A DNA stretch of 5,832 bases. Origin: Candidatus Elusimicrobium euhamitermitis (GTDB lineage Bacteria; Elusimicrobiota; Elusimicrobia; Elusimicrobiales; Elusimicrobiaceae). Both the position numbers and the translations under genes were made by a program. The notes below the pieces were generated by a model. The model was given only the letters and a program-made list of their open reading frames with translations. It searched no databases and was not told where the DNA came from. This document shows, piece after piece, positions 1 through 5,643 of this stretch (position 1 is the stretch's first letter; every line of letters starts with the position of its first letter). Location of the stretch: assembly GCA_031254225.1 (NCBI GenBank), contig JAIRUU010000089.1, positions 1 to 5,832 of the forward strand, written 5' to 3'.

Positions 1-1
1 T

Positions 2-412
2 TTCAACGGCAGAGAAATAAAAGAGCAGGTTTATGACTTTAAAAAAGATTCCCCGAGGACGGACGGCCCGTCGCTCGCGCGGCAGTATTCCGCCAACAGG
101 GAGCTGCAGTCCGTAATAAACTACGCGGCGACAATAGTCATGTTCATAGCCGCGGTTATAATGTTCATTTACTACTTTGTGATTAACCTGCTGCTCGGGT
201 TTGTAATAAACGCTTTTATGCAGCGCGAAGTTCCCAAATATACTTTCCCCAAACTGGCCGTCTTGGTGCAAACGCCTTACATGGTTTTGTTCCTGCTGAA
301 TATTTTTGTGTTTTCCTTTCCTATGATTGCGCTTGTACAGTTATTTTTAAGCGGCCTTTATCTGCAGCAGATTTTAAATAATTATCCCAGGAAGGCGCAG
401 AATGCTGCTTAG
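2..412 (+). CDS. Integral membrane protein, C-terminal part (5' end outside window)
   Basis: The reading frame is open from the left edge (frame beginning at base 2) to the TAG at 410-412, giving about 136 visible residues; the true start lies upstream. About 40 polar residues (beginning FNGREIKEQ) precede two long hydrophobic blocks. The first covers roughly visible residues 42-75 (around AAVIMFIYYFVINLLLG) and the second roughly 85-120. A short basic/polar loop (QREVPKY) separates them, so the protein should have at least two, probably three, inner-membrane segments. The tail (NNYPRKAQNAA) is hydrophilic. The pattern is loosely reminiscent of the C-terminal membrane part of DUF1189 or Yip1-like proteins, but I see no diagnostic motif and assign no function. 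An internal ATG at 140 lies inside the first hydrophobic block and has no ribosome site, so it is unlikely to be the start. The 3' end overlaps queD by 11 bases, so the two are probably co-transcribed. Confidence 0.75.
   Translation, partial: FNGREIKEQVYDFKKDSPRTDGPSLARQYSANRELQSVINYAATIVMFIAAVIMFIYYFVINLLLGFVINAFMQREVPKYTFPKLAVLVQTPYMVLFLLNIFVFSFPMIALVQLFLSGLYLQQILNNYPRKAQNAA
389..395 (+). promoter_or_regulatory. Ribosome binding site of queD
   Basis: AGGAAGG lies 6 bases before the ATG at 402, inside the last codons of the upstream membrane-protein gene. It fixes the queD start and implies translation from a shared transcript. Confidence 0.75.
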
Positions 413-749
413 GGTAAAACGCAAATTCAGCTCCGCCCACCGTCTGCCGCGGTACGACGGGGACTGCAACAATCTGCACGGCCACACGTGGACGGTTGAA
501 TTTCTGATAGAAGGCCCCGTCGGGGAAAGCGGCATGGTGGAAGATTTTAAAGTTTTAAAGAGTCTCTTGGACAGCGCGCTGCCGGACCATAAATATTTAA
601 ACGATTTTGTTGAAAACCCGACGGCGGAAAATATGGCCGAATATCTGTCCGGCAAAGTTTCCGCACTGTTGTCCGGCCGCGGCCTCAAATTAAAACAAAC
701 GGAACTTTGGGAAAATGAAAACGCCTCAGCAATCATATCGGCTGACTGA
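402..749 (+). CDS. queD: 6-carboxy-5,6,7,8-tetrahydropterin synthase (QueD)
   Basis: QueD converts 7,8-dihydroneopterin triphosphate (from FolE) to 6-carboxytetrahydropterin in the cytoplasmic preQ0/queuosine pathway. The 115-residue length is normal for the compact QueD branch of the PTPS family. Visible motifs are FSSAHRL (9-15) with zinc ligand H13; CNNLHGH (22-28), with catalytic Cys22 and zinc ligands H26 and H28 (the CxxxHGH arrangement of the family); GMVEDF (44-49); PDHKYLND (61-68), with the Asp62/His63 catalytic pair; PTAENMAEYL (73-82); and LWEN (102-105), whose Glu104 is the pterin-anchoring acid. All expected active-site residues are present, so it should be active. QueD rather than eukaryotic-type PTPS is favoured by CxxxHGH and by the adjacent queE and folE. 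The start follows a good ribosome site. The last 35 bases overlap queE in another frame. Confidence 0.95.
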   Translation: MLLRVKRKFSSAHRLPRYDGDCNNLHGHTWTVEFLIEGPVGESGMVEDFKVLKSLLDSALPDHKYLNDFVENPTAENMAEYLSGKVSALLSGRGLKLKQTELWENENASAIISAD

Positions 750-1308
750 AATTTTTTATTCCATTCAGGGCGAAGGGCTTTATACCGGTATGCCCGCAGT
801 ATTTGTGCGCTTTGCCGGCTGCCTCATGGCGTGCGAGTTCTGCGACACCGTTTACGTTGAAAAATTTAAAATGACCGCGCCGCAAATTCTGGCGGAAATA
901 AAAAAATATCCGACGCAAACCGTCGTAATTACCGGCGGGGAGCCGGCGGAACAGCCTTTAAGCGAACTTATAAAATTTTTAACTGCCGCCGGCCTTAAAG
1001 TACACGTGGAAACAAACGGCTCCGTTTATTTTGACCCCGCGGGCGCGGAAAATATCACGGTGTCTCCCAAAAAATACGTTGACGCGCGCATGCTCAGCGC
1101 GGCGCACGTCATAAAAATTTTGGCCGGCCGGGAAACGGACTACGACGATTTAAAAAAATATTTCCAATATTTTTCCCCCTCGCGCCTGTTATATTTGCAG
1201 CCGCGGGACAATAAACAGGAGAACATTGATTTATGCGTGAAAATAATAAAACAAAATCCCTTTCTGCGCCTCAGCCTGCAGACGCACAAATTCGCGAACA
1301 TAGAGTAG
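715..1308 (+). CDS. queE: 7-carboxy-7-deazaguanine synthase (QueE), radical SAM
   Basis: QueE is a radical S-adenosylmethionine enzyme that rearranges 6-carboxytetrahydropterin to 7-carboxy-7-deazaguanine, the step after QueD. The 197-residue protein is at the short end for the family. It begins with the typical EIFYSIQGEG (12-21) and F/VRFAGC. The 4Fe-4S site is CLMACEFC (C36, C40, C43), the canonical CX3CX2C, followed by D44-T45, the Asp-Thr pair of the family. TGGEP (73-77) and VETNGS (98-103) are the SAM-binding strands, SPK (117-119) is conserved, and the end LSLQTHKFANIE matches the usual QueE C-terminus. The ATG at 715 lies inside queD (35-base overlap) with only a weak GGGA upstream, which suggests translational coupling. 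The last 76 bases overlap folE. No queC is visible to finish preQ0. Confidence 0.95.
   Translation: MKTPQQSYRLTEIFYSIQGEGLYTGMPAVFVRFAGCLMACEFCDTVYVEKFKMTAPQILAEIKKYPTQTVVITGGEPAEQPLSELIKFLTAAGLKVHVETNGSVYFDPAGAENITVSPKKYVDARMLSAAHVIKILAGRETDYDDLKKYFQYFSPSRLLYLQPRDNKQENIDLCVKIIKQNPFLRLSLQTHKFANIE
1217..1222 (+). promoter_or_regulatory. Ribosome binding site of folE, inside queE
   Basis: AGGAGA lies 10 bases before the ATG at 1233, within the coding sequence of queE. It is the best Shine-Dalgarno match in the operon. It supports the upstream ATG, and hence the 76-base overlap; I see no ribosome site that would favour a later start for folE. Confidence 0.7.
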
Positions 1309-1838
1309 AACAAAATATTAAAGAAATTCTGGCGTATATCGGCGACAATCCGGACCGCGAGGGCCTGCTTGAAACGCCGCGCCGCGTGGTGAGAAGCTGG
1401 GAGCGGCTGTTCGGCGGTTATAAACAAAATCCCGAGAATGTGCTCAAAACTTTCGTGGAAGGCTCCTGCGACGAGATGGTGGTGTTAAAAGACATAGAAT
1501 TTTATTCCACGTGCGAGCATCATTTCCAGCCTTTCTTCGGCACAATCAGCATCGGCTATCTGCCCAACAAGCGCGTGCTGGGCGTGTCAAAACTCGCAAG
1601 GCTTGTGGAAATTTATTCCCGCCGCCTGCAGATACAGGAAAAACTGTCTGCGGAAATTGCGGACAGTCTGATGAAATATTTAAACCCGCTCGGCTTAATG
1701 GTAGTCTGCAAAGCGCAGCACTTGTGCGTGAGCAGCCGCGGCGTGGAAAAACATAAAGCGGTAATGATAACCAGCGCCATACGCGGCGTTTTCAAAAAAC
1801 CCGAAGTCCGCGCCGAATTTCTGGATTTTATTAAATAA
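1233..1838 (+). CDS. folE: GTP cyclohydrolase I (FolE, type IA)
   Basis: FolE hydrolyses GTP to 7,8-dihydroneopterin triphosphate plus formate in the cytoplasm. This feeds both folate and, through QueD and QueE, queuosine precursors; its place directly after queD-queE points to the latter. The 201-residue length is typical of a homodecameric zinc enzyme. Motifs are NPDREGLLETPRRV (39-52), STCEHHFQPFFG (92-103) with zinc ligands C94 and H97 and catalytic H96, the conserved helix GVSKLARLVEIYSRRLQIQE (117-136), and QHLCVSSRG (162-170) with H163 and third zinc ligand C165, then TSAIRGVF (180-187). All catalytic and zinc residues are present. The first 20 or so residues are polar and family-variable, and are encoded in the overlap with queE. 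A strong AGGAGA precedes the ATG. The gene ends just before a hairpin at 1840-1877. Confidence 0.97.
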   Translation: MRENNKTKSLSAPQPADAQIREHRVEQNIKEILAYIGDNPDREGLLETPRRVVRSWERLFGGYKQNPENVLKTFVEGSCDEMVVLKDIEFYSTCEHHFQPFFGTISIGYLPNKRVLGVSKLARLVEIYSRRLQIQEKLSAEIADSLMKYLNPLGLMVVCKAQHLCVSSRGVEKHKAVMITSAIRGVFKKPEVRAEFLDFIK

Positions 1839-1839
1839 A

Positions 1840-1877
1840 AACGACCCGCGTATACACCTTGCCGCCAGCGGGTCGTT
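1840..1877 (-). terminator. Hairpin terminator between convergent folE and hicA
   Basis: A perfect 10-base inverted repeat (AACGACCCGC at 1840-1849 and GCGGGTCGTT at 1868-1877) encloses an 18-base loop. Read on the minus strand, the second arm is followed by TTTATTTAATAAA, so with the last two stem bases it makes a U-rich tail suited to ending hicBA transcripts 14 bases after the hicA stop. On the plus strand the tail is A-rich, so termination of folE there would be weaker. Placement between convergent genes suggests shared use. The loop is long for an intrinsic terminator. Confidence 0.75.
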
Positions 1878-1890
1878 ATAAAAATTAAAA

Positions 1891-2127
1891 TTAAATTTCG
1901 TCAATTTCTTTTTTAAACTGTTCTTTTGTAATGCCCAAAACAGCCATGAGCTCTCTTATGCAATATATATCGGTTTCTTTGCCGTGAAACGGAACAATCA
2001 GCGGGCGCGTAAGCCCTTTTTTTGTAAAAGCCATATGGCTTGTTGCTTTGTGTCTCTGTTTTTCAAAGCCGTGTTTTTTTAAAAGACGAATAAATTTGTT
2101 AAGTTTGACGCTGCCCAGATTACCCAT
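1891..2127 (-). CDS. hicA: HicA-like toxin (mRNA interferase)
   Basis: HicA toxins are small double-stranded-RNA-binding-fold ribonucleases that cut mRNA and are neutralised by HicB. This 78-residue protein shows the family layout: a basic N-terminal helix (KLNKFIRLLKKHGFEKQR, 8-25), then KATSHMAF (27-34) with His31 at the catalytic-histidine position, a beta-strand IVPFHGKE (44-51) matching the usual VPxHxxKE segment, and a C-terminal region IRELMAVLGITKEQF (57-71). The usual G-S-H-H is A-T-S-H here, so one flanking residue differs but the key His is kept. It follows hicB with a 2-base gap. A GGGG at 2133-2136, next to the hicB stop, serves as ribosome site, so translation is probably coupled. 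The coding region is more A+T-rich than folE and ackA, in keeping with mobility. Family confidence is high; activity is inferred. Confidence 0.9.
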   Translation of the reverse strand: MGNLGSVKLNKFIRLLKKHGFEKQRHKATSHMAFTKKGLTRPLIVPFHGKETDIYCIRELMAVLGITKEQFKKEIDEI

Positions 2128-2129
2128 AA

Positions 2130-2465
2130 TTACCCCAAAGCGGGAACAGATAAATTGATATGTTTATCAGCAACCAAACACAACGGCACCCTGCGCGTTT
2201 GTTCTACGGGAACAATACTGGTTTTTGTTACTTTCCAGCCAAGCTCTTTTAAAACGTCATGTATATTGCCTTGTTCATGCACAATATCAAGCCACAAAGA
2301 AAACGCTTCCTGAAACATATCTTTTGCCTGTTTAAGATTTTTACCGTAAGTGACTATCTTCAGCGCGGGACACTCCGCATAAACCAGTTTGCCGTCTTCC
2401 GATTTAAAAAATAAGACGGGCAAAGAAACTTCTTTCACTTTATTTCCCTCTATATACATTTTCAT
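2130..2465 (-). CDS. hicB: HicB-like antitoxin
   Basis: This is the 111-residue partner of HicA. The N-terminal half has the HicB partial RNase H-like fold: strands SLPVLFFK (14-21) and KLVYAECPAL (26-35), then TYGKNLKQAKDMFQEAFSLW (39-58), matching the family pattern of a (Y/V)AxxPAL strand, a GxTxxEA-like turn and an amphipathic helix. A second helical part follows (VHEQGNIHDVLKELGW, 62-77). The C-terminal 35 residues (from about 78) are strand-like and contain QTRRVPL; I recognise neither a ribbon-helix-helix nor a helix-turn-helix DNA-binding domain there. The antitoxin gene comes first, opposite to the classic hicAB order. The ATG at 2463-2465 is used here. An in-frame GTG at 2436-2438 has a better-spaced GAGGG and is an alternative start nine residues in. 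Its promoter faces away from ackA. Confidence 0.85.
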   Translation of the reverse strand: MKMYIEGNKVKEVSLPVLFFKSEDGKLVYAECPALKIVTYGKNLKQAKDMFQEAFSLWLDIVHEQGNIHDVLKELGWKVTKTSIVPVEQTRRVPLCLVADKHINLSVPALG

Positions 2466-2500
2466 AATTTCATTTTACCAAATTAAAAACTCCTTTAGTT

Positions 2501-2530
2501 TATATACCAAATATCCGGCTCTGTTGTAAA
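2501..2530 (-). promoter_or_regulatory. Promoter of hicBA
   Basis: On the minus strand TTTACA (2525-2530) and TATATA (2501-2506) are separated by 18 bases, close to the sigma-70 pattern. AAAGGAG follows at about 2488-2494, roughly 23 bases before the hicB ATG, which is farther than an effective ribosome site would usually be. The 8-base direct repeat TACCAAAT at 2476-2483 and 2505-2512 straddles the -10 and the presumed transcription start and could be an operator. Confidence 0.5.
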
Positions 2531-2547
2531 CCTCTGAAATTCTAATT

Positions 2548-2556
2548 TGATATAAT
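2548..2556 (+). promoter_or_regulatory. Extended -10 promoter of ackA
   Basis: TGATATAAT is a perfect extended -10 (TGnTATAAT). No good -35 is present at 17 bases; TTGTAA (2524-2529) is 21 bases away, so recognition probably depends on the TG extension. The expected transcript start near 2563 leaves a leader of about 30 bases before the ackA ATG. The region is divergent with the hicBA promoter. Confidence 0.6.
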
Positions 2557-2593
2557 TAAGAAAAACCTTATAGTTTTTTCATTGGAGAAAATC

Positions 2594-3934
2594 ATGATAA
2601 TATTATTTTTAAACTGCGGCAGCTCGTCCGTCCGCTACAGCGTTTACGACTGGGCTAAAAAAGAAAGCCTCGCGGCCGGCCTTGTGGAAAGGGTGACAAT
2701 GCCCGGCTCCGCCATAACCCACGAACGCCCGGGCAAAGACAAAGTTGAATTTATACACGAATGCAAAAACCATAAAGAAGCTATAAAGCTCGTCGTAAAC
2801 ACGCTCACAAGCAAAGAGTACGGCGTGATAAAAGACACGGGCGTGATAAACGCCGTCGGGCACAGGATAGTGCACGGCGGTAAATTCGCAAAATCCGTGG
2901 TCGTTGACAAAAGCGTGCTGCAGGAACTTAAAGATATTTCGGACCTTGCGCCGCTGCATAATCCGGCGCATATAATGGGCATAGAGGCCGCGCAGGAAAT
3001 TTTGCCGTCGGTAAAACACGTCTGCGTAATGGACACCGCCTTCCACCAGACCATGCCGGAGCATACTTATATGTACGCGCTGCCGTATGAGTGGTACACG
3101 GATTTTAAAGTTAGAAGATACGGTTTTCACGGCTCGTCCATTTTATACTGCGCCAAACGCACGGCGGTGCTGCTGGGCAAAAAACCGTCTGAAGTTAACG
3201 CCATAATCTGCCACATCGGCAACGGCGCGAGCGTGACCGCCGTCAAAGACGGCAAGTGTTATGACACTTCTATGGGCCTCACGCCGCTGGAAGGCGTAAT
3301 CATGGGCACGCGCTGCGGGGACATTGACCCGGCTATCCCTTTTTACGTCATGGGCAAAACGGATTTAACCGCGCAGGAAATGTACAGCGCGCTTAACAAA
3401 AAATCCGGCGTGCTGGCAGTGTCGGGCAAATCCGCGGACAGGCGGGACATTGAACTGGCGGCCGAAGCGGGCGACAAACGCTGCCAGCTTGCGGTGGACA
3501 TGGAAGCGTATCACATTAAAAAATACGTCGGCGCGTACGCCGCCGCGCTGGGCCGCGTGGACGCCGTGGTCTGGACCGCCGGCGTGGGCGAGCGCGGGCC
3601 CATTATCCGCGAAAAAGTTTTAAAAGACATGGAATACATGGGCATTGTTTACGACCATGAACGCAACTTTGCCGCCGTCACAAAAAACGCGGAAAGCCGT
3701 ATTACGGCGGAAAATTCCAAAGTAAAATCCTTTGTAATTCCGACGGACGAGGAACTTGTGGGCGTTGAGGACATCGTGGCTATTTTGGAAAACCGCTACG
3801 ACGTTCACACAAAATATCATTATATTTTTGAAGAAAAAACTTACCGCAACAAACTGCGCGACGAAGCGTTTTTAAAAGAGGTCGTCAAAAAACCTTTCCT
3901 TTTAAAAGCCGCCGTCAATCCGCCGTCATTATAA
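2594..3934 (+). CDS. ackA: Acetate kinase (AckA) with C-terminal extension
   Basis: Acetate kinase interconverts acetyl phosphate plus ADP and acetate plus ATP in the cytoplasm, the energy-yielding last step of acetate fermentation. The start is ATG 2594, preceded by GGAG at 2584-2587 with 6-base spacing; an in-frame TTG at 2582 would put the ribosome site inside the gene. The protein has 446 residues. Motifs are FLNCGSSS (5-12, Asn7), GHRIVHGG (89-96, Arg91), MDTAFHQTMP (146-155, Asp147), RRYGFHGSS (174-182, His179), HIGNGAS (207-213, Asn210), GTRCGDIDP (238-246, Arg240), TAGVGE (328-333) and IPTDEEL (382-388). These match the sugar-kinase/actin-fold active site described for the Methanosarcina enzyme. 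Two oddities: the usual HGTSH reads HGSSI, so a second histidine is lost at 183, and residues 403-446 extend beyond the common end at about 400. No pta is adjacent. It has its own promoter and terminator. Confidence 0.95.
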   Translation: MIILFLNCGSSSVRYSVYDWAKKESLAAGLVERVTMPGSAITHERPGKDKVEFIHECKNHKEAIKLVVNTLTSKEYGVIKDTGVINAVGHRIVHGGKFAKSVVVDKSVLQELKDISDLAPLHNPAHIMGIEAAQEILPSVKHVCVMDTAFHQTMPEHTYMYALPYEWYTDFKVRRYGFHGSSILYCAKRTAVLLGKKPSEVNAIICHIGNGASVTAVKDGKCYDTSMGLTPLEGVIMGTRCGDIDPAIPFYVMGKTDLTAQEMYSALNKKSGVLAVSGKSADRRDIELAAEAGDKRCQLAVDMEAYHIKKYVGAYAAALGRVDAVVWTAGVGERGPIIREKVLKDMEYMGIVYDHERNFAAVTKNAESRITAENSKVKSFVIPTDEELVGVEDIVAILENRYDVHTKYHYIFEEKTYRNKLRDEAFLKEVVKKPFLLKAAVNPPSL

Positions 3935-3935
3935 T

Positions 3936-3964
3936 AAACTTCCCCCTTTTAGGGGGAAGTTTTT
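3936..3964 (+). terminator. Strong intrinsic terminator of ackA
   Basis: AAACTTCCCCC (3936-3946) and GGGGGAAGTTT (3952-3962) form a perfect 11-base stem with a 5-base loop (TTTTA), followed by TT and a T-rich tail to about 3970. It begins two bases after the ackA stop codon. Confidence 0.95.
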
Positions 3965-4029
3965 AATTTTATCCATGATATTTTTATGCTGCCGGCCGCA
4001 GGCAACAAGACACGCGATTACGCCTAAAA

Positions 4030-4038
4030 TGATAGAAT
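4030..4038 (+). promoter_or_regulatory. Extended -10 promoter just before the RNase H-like gene
   Basis: TGATAGAAT is one base from the extended -10 consensus and resembles the TGATATAAT before ackA. No convincing -35 is visible around 4010-4015. A start about 7 bases after the -10 would fall at about 4045, exactly on an ATG, which implies a leaderless transcript. The strong ackA terminator upstream makes a separate promoter necessary. Confidence 0.5.
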
Positions 4039-4044
4039 ATGATA

Positions 4045-5523
4045 ATGCTTGCAGACGATTTATATAACGTTTTTTCCGCCGGACGCGCTCCGGACGAAAC
4101 CATTGATTTCCACGCCTCCAAAATGTATTCCTTATTGGAAGATCCTTTCGGCTTATGGTGCGATTTTCATGTTTCCCCGTCTGAAAAAATTGAAGAAGTC
4201 AACCGCTACGAAAACCTTAAAACCAAAACCGACCGCTCCAACCGCGACTCCTGGATTAAAGAACATTATCCGGACACCGTCGTCATAAAACCGGACGCGG
4301 AGGGCGACCGGTTTAAGAAAACTCTTTACGCCATGTCCGCCGGCGCGCAGGCCATAGCGGGCGCCATGCTGTGGAATCTGCCGGAAAATATTTTTTGCAG
4401 CATAAATTTACTTGTGCGCGAAGAGGGCGGGGAAAGCGTTTTCGGCAATTACCATTATAAAATTGTGCAGCTCAAACGCGCGCACGACGTTAAAGAACAT
4501 TACAGCCTGCAGCTTGCGCTGGCAAATAAAATTTTGTGGTCTGTGCAGGGCGTTTTCCCGCCGTACGCGAAAGTTATTTTGAACGGCAGGGAGGCGGACA
4601 TAAACTGCATTTTTCTCTCTGAACGCGTTGAAAAAGAAATGGCAAAATGGCGCGCGCTAAAAGACGGCTCCTTTGAACCGGAAGCACACAAACCGCCCAA
4701 AGCCGCGGCCCCGCCGTGGCGCGTTTACGCGAATAAAATAGTCGCGGAAAGAAAAGATTTATTAATGCTGCCGCACTTAAGCCCCGCCCAGCGCGAAATT
4801 TTAAAAAACGCCGGTTTTAAAAATACGGCGGACATTGCCTCCGGAAATTTGGATAATCTGCGCGCGCTCATTGAGGACCCTTTTGCGACGGAAAGTTATT
4901 ACACCGCCATAGCTTACGAAAAGCAAATGCCGCTGTTAAAACAAGCGGGCATTTTTCCCCCGCGGCGCAAAAAATATAATTTATATTTTGATTTTGAGGC
5001 GACGGAAACTTTTACGCGGGAAAACGAAAGTTTTGTATATCTCATAGGTCTGTGGGACAAAGAGGAAAATAAATTTGTCTCTTTCGTCGCCAAAAACAAA
5101 GAAGAGGAAGAAAAAATTTTCCTGGATTTTTTTAATTATATTAAAGACCCGGCGGACACTATTTTGTACCACTGGACGGAATATGAAGTCAAAAAAATGC
5201 GCGGGCTGGCGGCAAAATATCCGGCCATAGCCGCTAAATTAAACGCCATGGCGGACATGTGTCTTGATTTAAAAATCCTCGTGGAAAAAGCGTTTTATCT
5301 GCCTTCGCCCAGTCTGTCGCTTAAAGCGGCGGCGCCGGCTTTCGGTTTCCGCTGGCGGCAGGACGACTGCGGCGCAATGGACAGCATGGTTTTTTATACC
5401 GCGTGGCAGAAAACCGGCCGGCAGGACCTGATTGAAAAAGTTTTAATGTACAACGAAGACGACTGCAAAGCGATGATTTTCTTAGACGAGTTTCTTGAAA
5501 AAGCCGAAGTATATATTCCTTAA
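4045..5523 (+). CDS. TM0106/RecB-like protein: degenerate PD-(D/E)XK domain plus RNase H-like (DEDD) domain
   Basis: The protein has 492 residues from ATG 4045 (494 from ATG 4039); numbers here count from 4045. It has the architecture of the TM0106 RecB-like family. Residues 20-175 resemble the PD-(D/E)XK part, ending SLQLALANKIL (154-164). About 239-265 is a helical hairpin-like segment (LSPAQREILKNAGFKNTADIA). About 310-485 is a YprB-type RNase H-like exonuclease domain with DFE (316-318), YLIGLW, ILYHWTEYE, CLDLK (406-410) and YNEDDC (469-474); its acidic metal ligands appear intact. In the first domain the expected acids read INLL (N121) and VQLK (Q142), with K144 kept, and the usual CxxCxW...C cluster reads AxxPxW...A (A220, P223, W225, A229). 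The first domain is therefore probably non-catalytic. Likely role: nucleic-acid binding plus 3'-5' exonuclease activity; substrate unknown. No ribosome site is seen, so it may be leaderless. It is monocistronic and convergent with the gene at the right edge. Confidence 0.85.
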   Translation: MLADDLYNVFSAGRAPDETIDFHASKMYSLLEDPFGLWCDFHVSPSEKIEEVNRYENLKTKTDRSNRDSWIKEHYPDTVVIKPDAEGDRFKKTLYAMSAGAQAIAGAMLWNLPENIFCSINLLVREEGGESVFGNYHYKIVQLKRAHDVKEHYSLQLALANKILWSVQGVFPPYAKVILNGREADINCIFLSERVEKEMAKWRALKDGSFEPEAHKPPKAAAPPWRVYANKIVAERKDLLMLPHLSPAQREILKNAGFKNTADIASGNLDNLRALIEDPFATESYYTAIAYEKQMPLLKQAGIFPPRRKKYNLYFDFEATETFTRENESFVYLIGLWDKEENKFVSFVAKNKEEEEKIFLDFFNYIKDPADTILYHWTEYEVKKMRGLAAKYPAIAAKLNAMADMCLDLKILVEKAFYLPSPSLSLKAAAPAFGFRWRQDDCGAMDSMVFYTAWQKTGRQDLIEKVLMYNEDDCKAMIFLDEFLEKAEVYIP

Positions 5524-5564
5524 AATCCGCTGGCGCTGAAACGGCGTAGATAAAACAAAGTGCC

Positions 5565-5621
5565 GTCATTGCGAGCGGCGTAGAGAGCAATCTACGACAT
5601 AGTCTGTTTAGGCGTCGTAGA
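5565..5621 (+). repeat. Palindromic dispersed-repeat module (GTCATTGCGAG type)
   Basis: GTCATTGCGAG (5565-5575) followed by CGTAGA (5579-5584), GAGCAA, and TCTACG (5591-5596) matches, as I remember it, a widespread intergenic repeat type (GTCATTGCGAG...GCAATCT). Two competing hairpins are possible: CGTAGA/TCTACG with a 6-base loop, and TCTACGAC (5591-5598) with GTCGTAGA (5614-5621). The 9-mer CGGCGTAGA also occurs directly repeated at 5542-5550 and 5576-5584. It lies between two convergent genes and does not appear to code. Confidence 0.65.
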
Positions 5622-5643
5622 CTCCGTATCAATAAATTATAAC

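Noticed and set aside
374..736. 120-codon minus-strand open frame
   Set aside because: It is antisense to queD and is a shadow of its codon bias.
2463..2475. Three-codon ORF (ATG AAA TTA TGA) overlapping the hicB start, as a leader peptide
   Set aside because: The only candidate ribosome site, AAAGGAG, is about 13-16 bases away, and a three-codon frame is easily random.
2560..2580. GAAAAAC...TTTTTTC inverted repeat in the ackA leader, as a possible attenuator or riboswitch
   Set aside because: It is only a short, almost purely A/U stem with no GC clamp and no aptamer-like conserved core; chance is sufficient in A/T-rich DNA.
2582..2593. TTG start for ackA four codons upstream
   Set aside because: The GGAG needed for the ATG at 2594 lies inside those codons, and the family N-terminus (hydrophobic strand then NCGSSS) fits the ATG.
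2609..3130. 173-codon minus-strand open frame (and a 136-codon one at 2644-3054)
   Set aside because: They lie wholly antisense to ackA, which has all family motifs. The proteins are compositionally odd, match nothing I recognise, and have no ribosome site.
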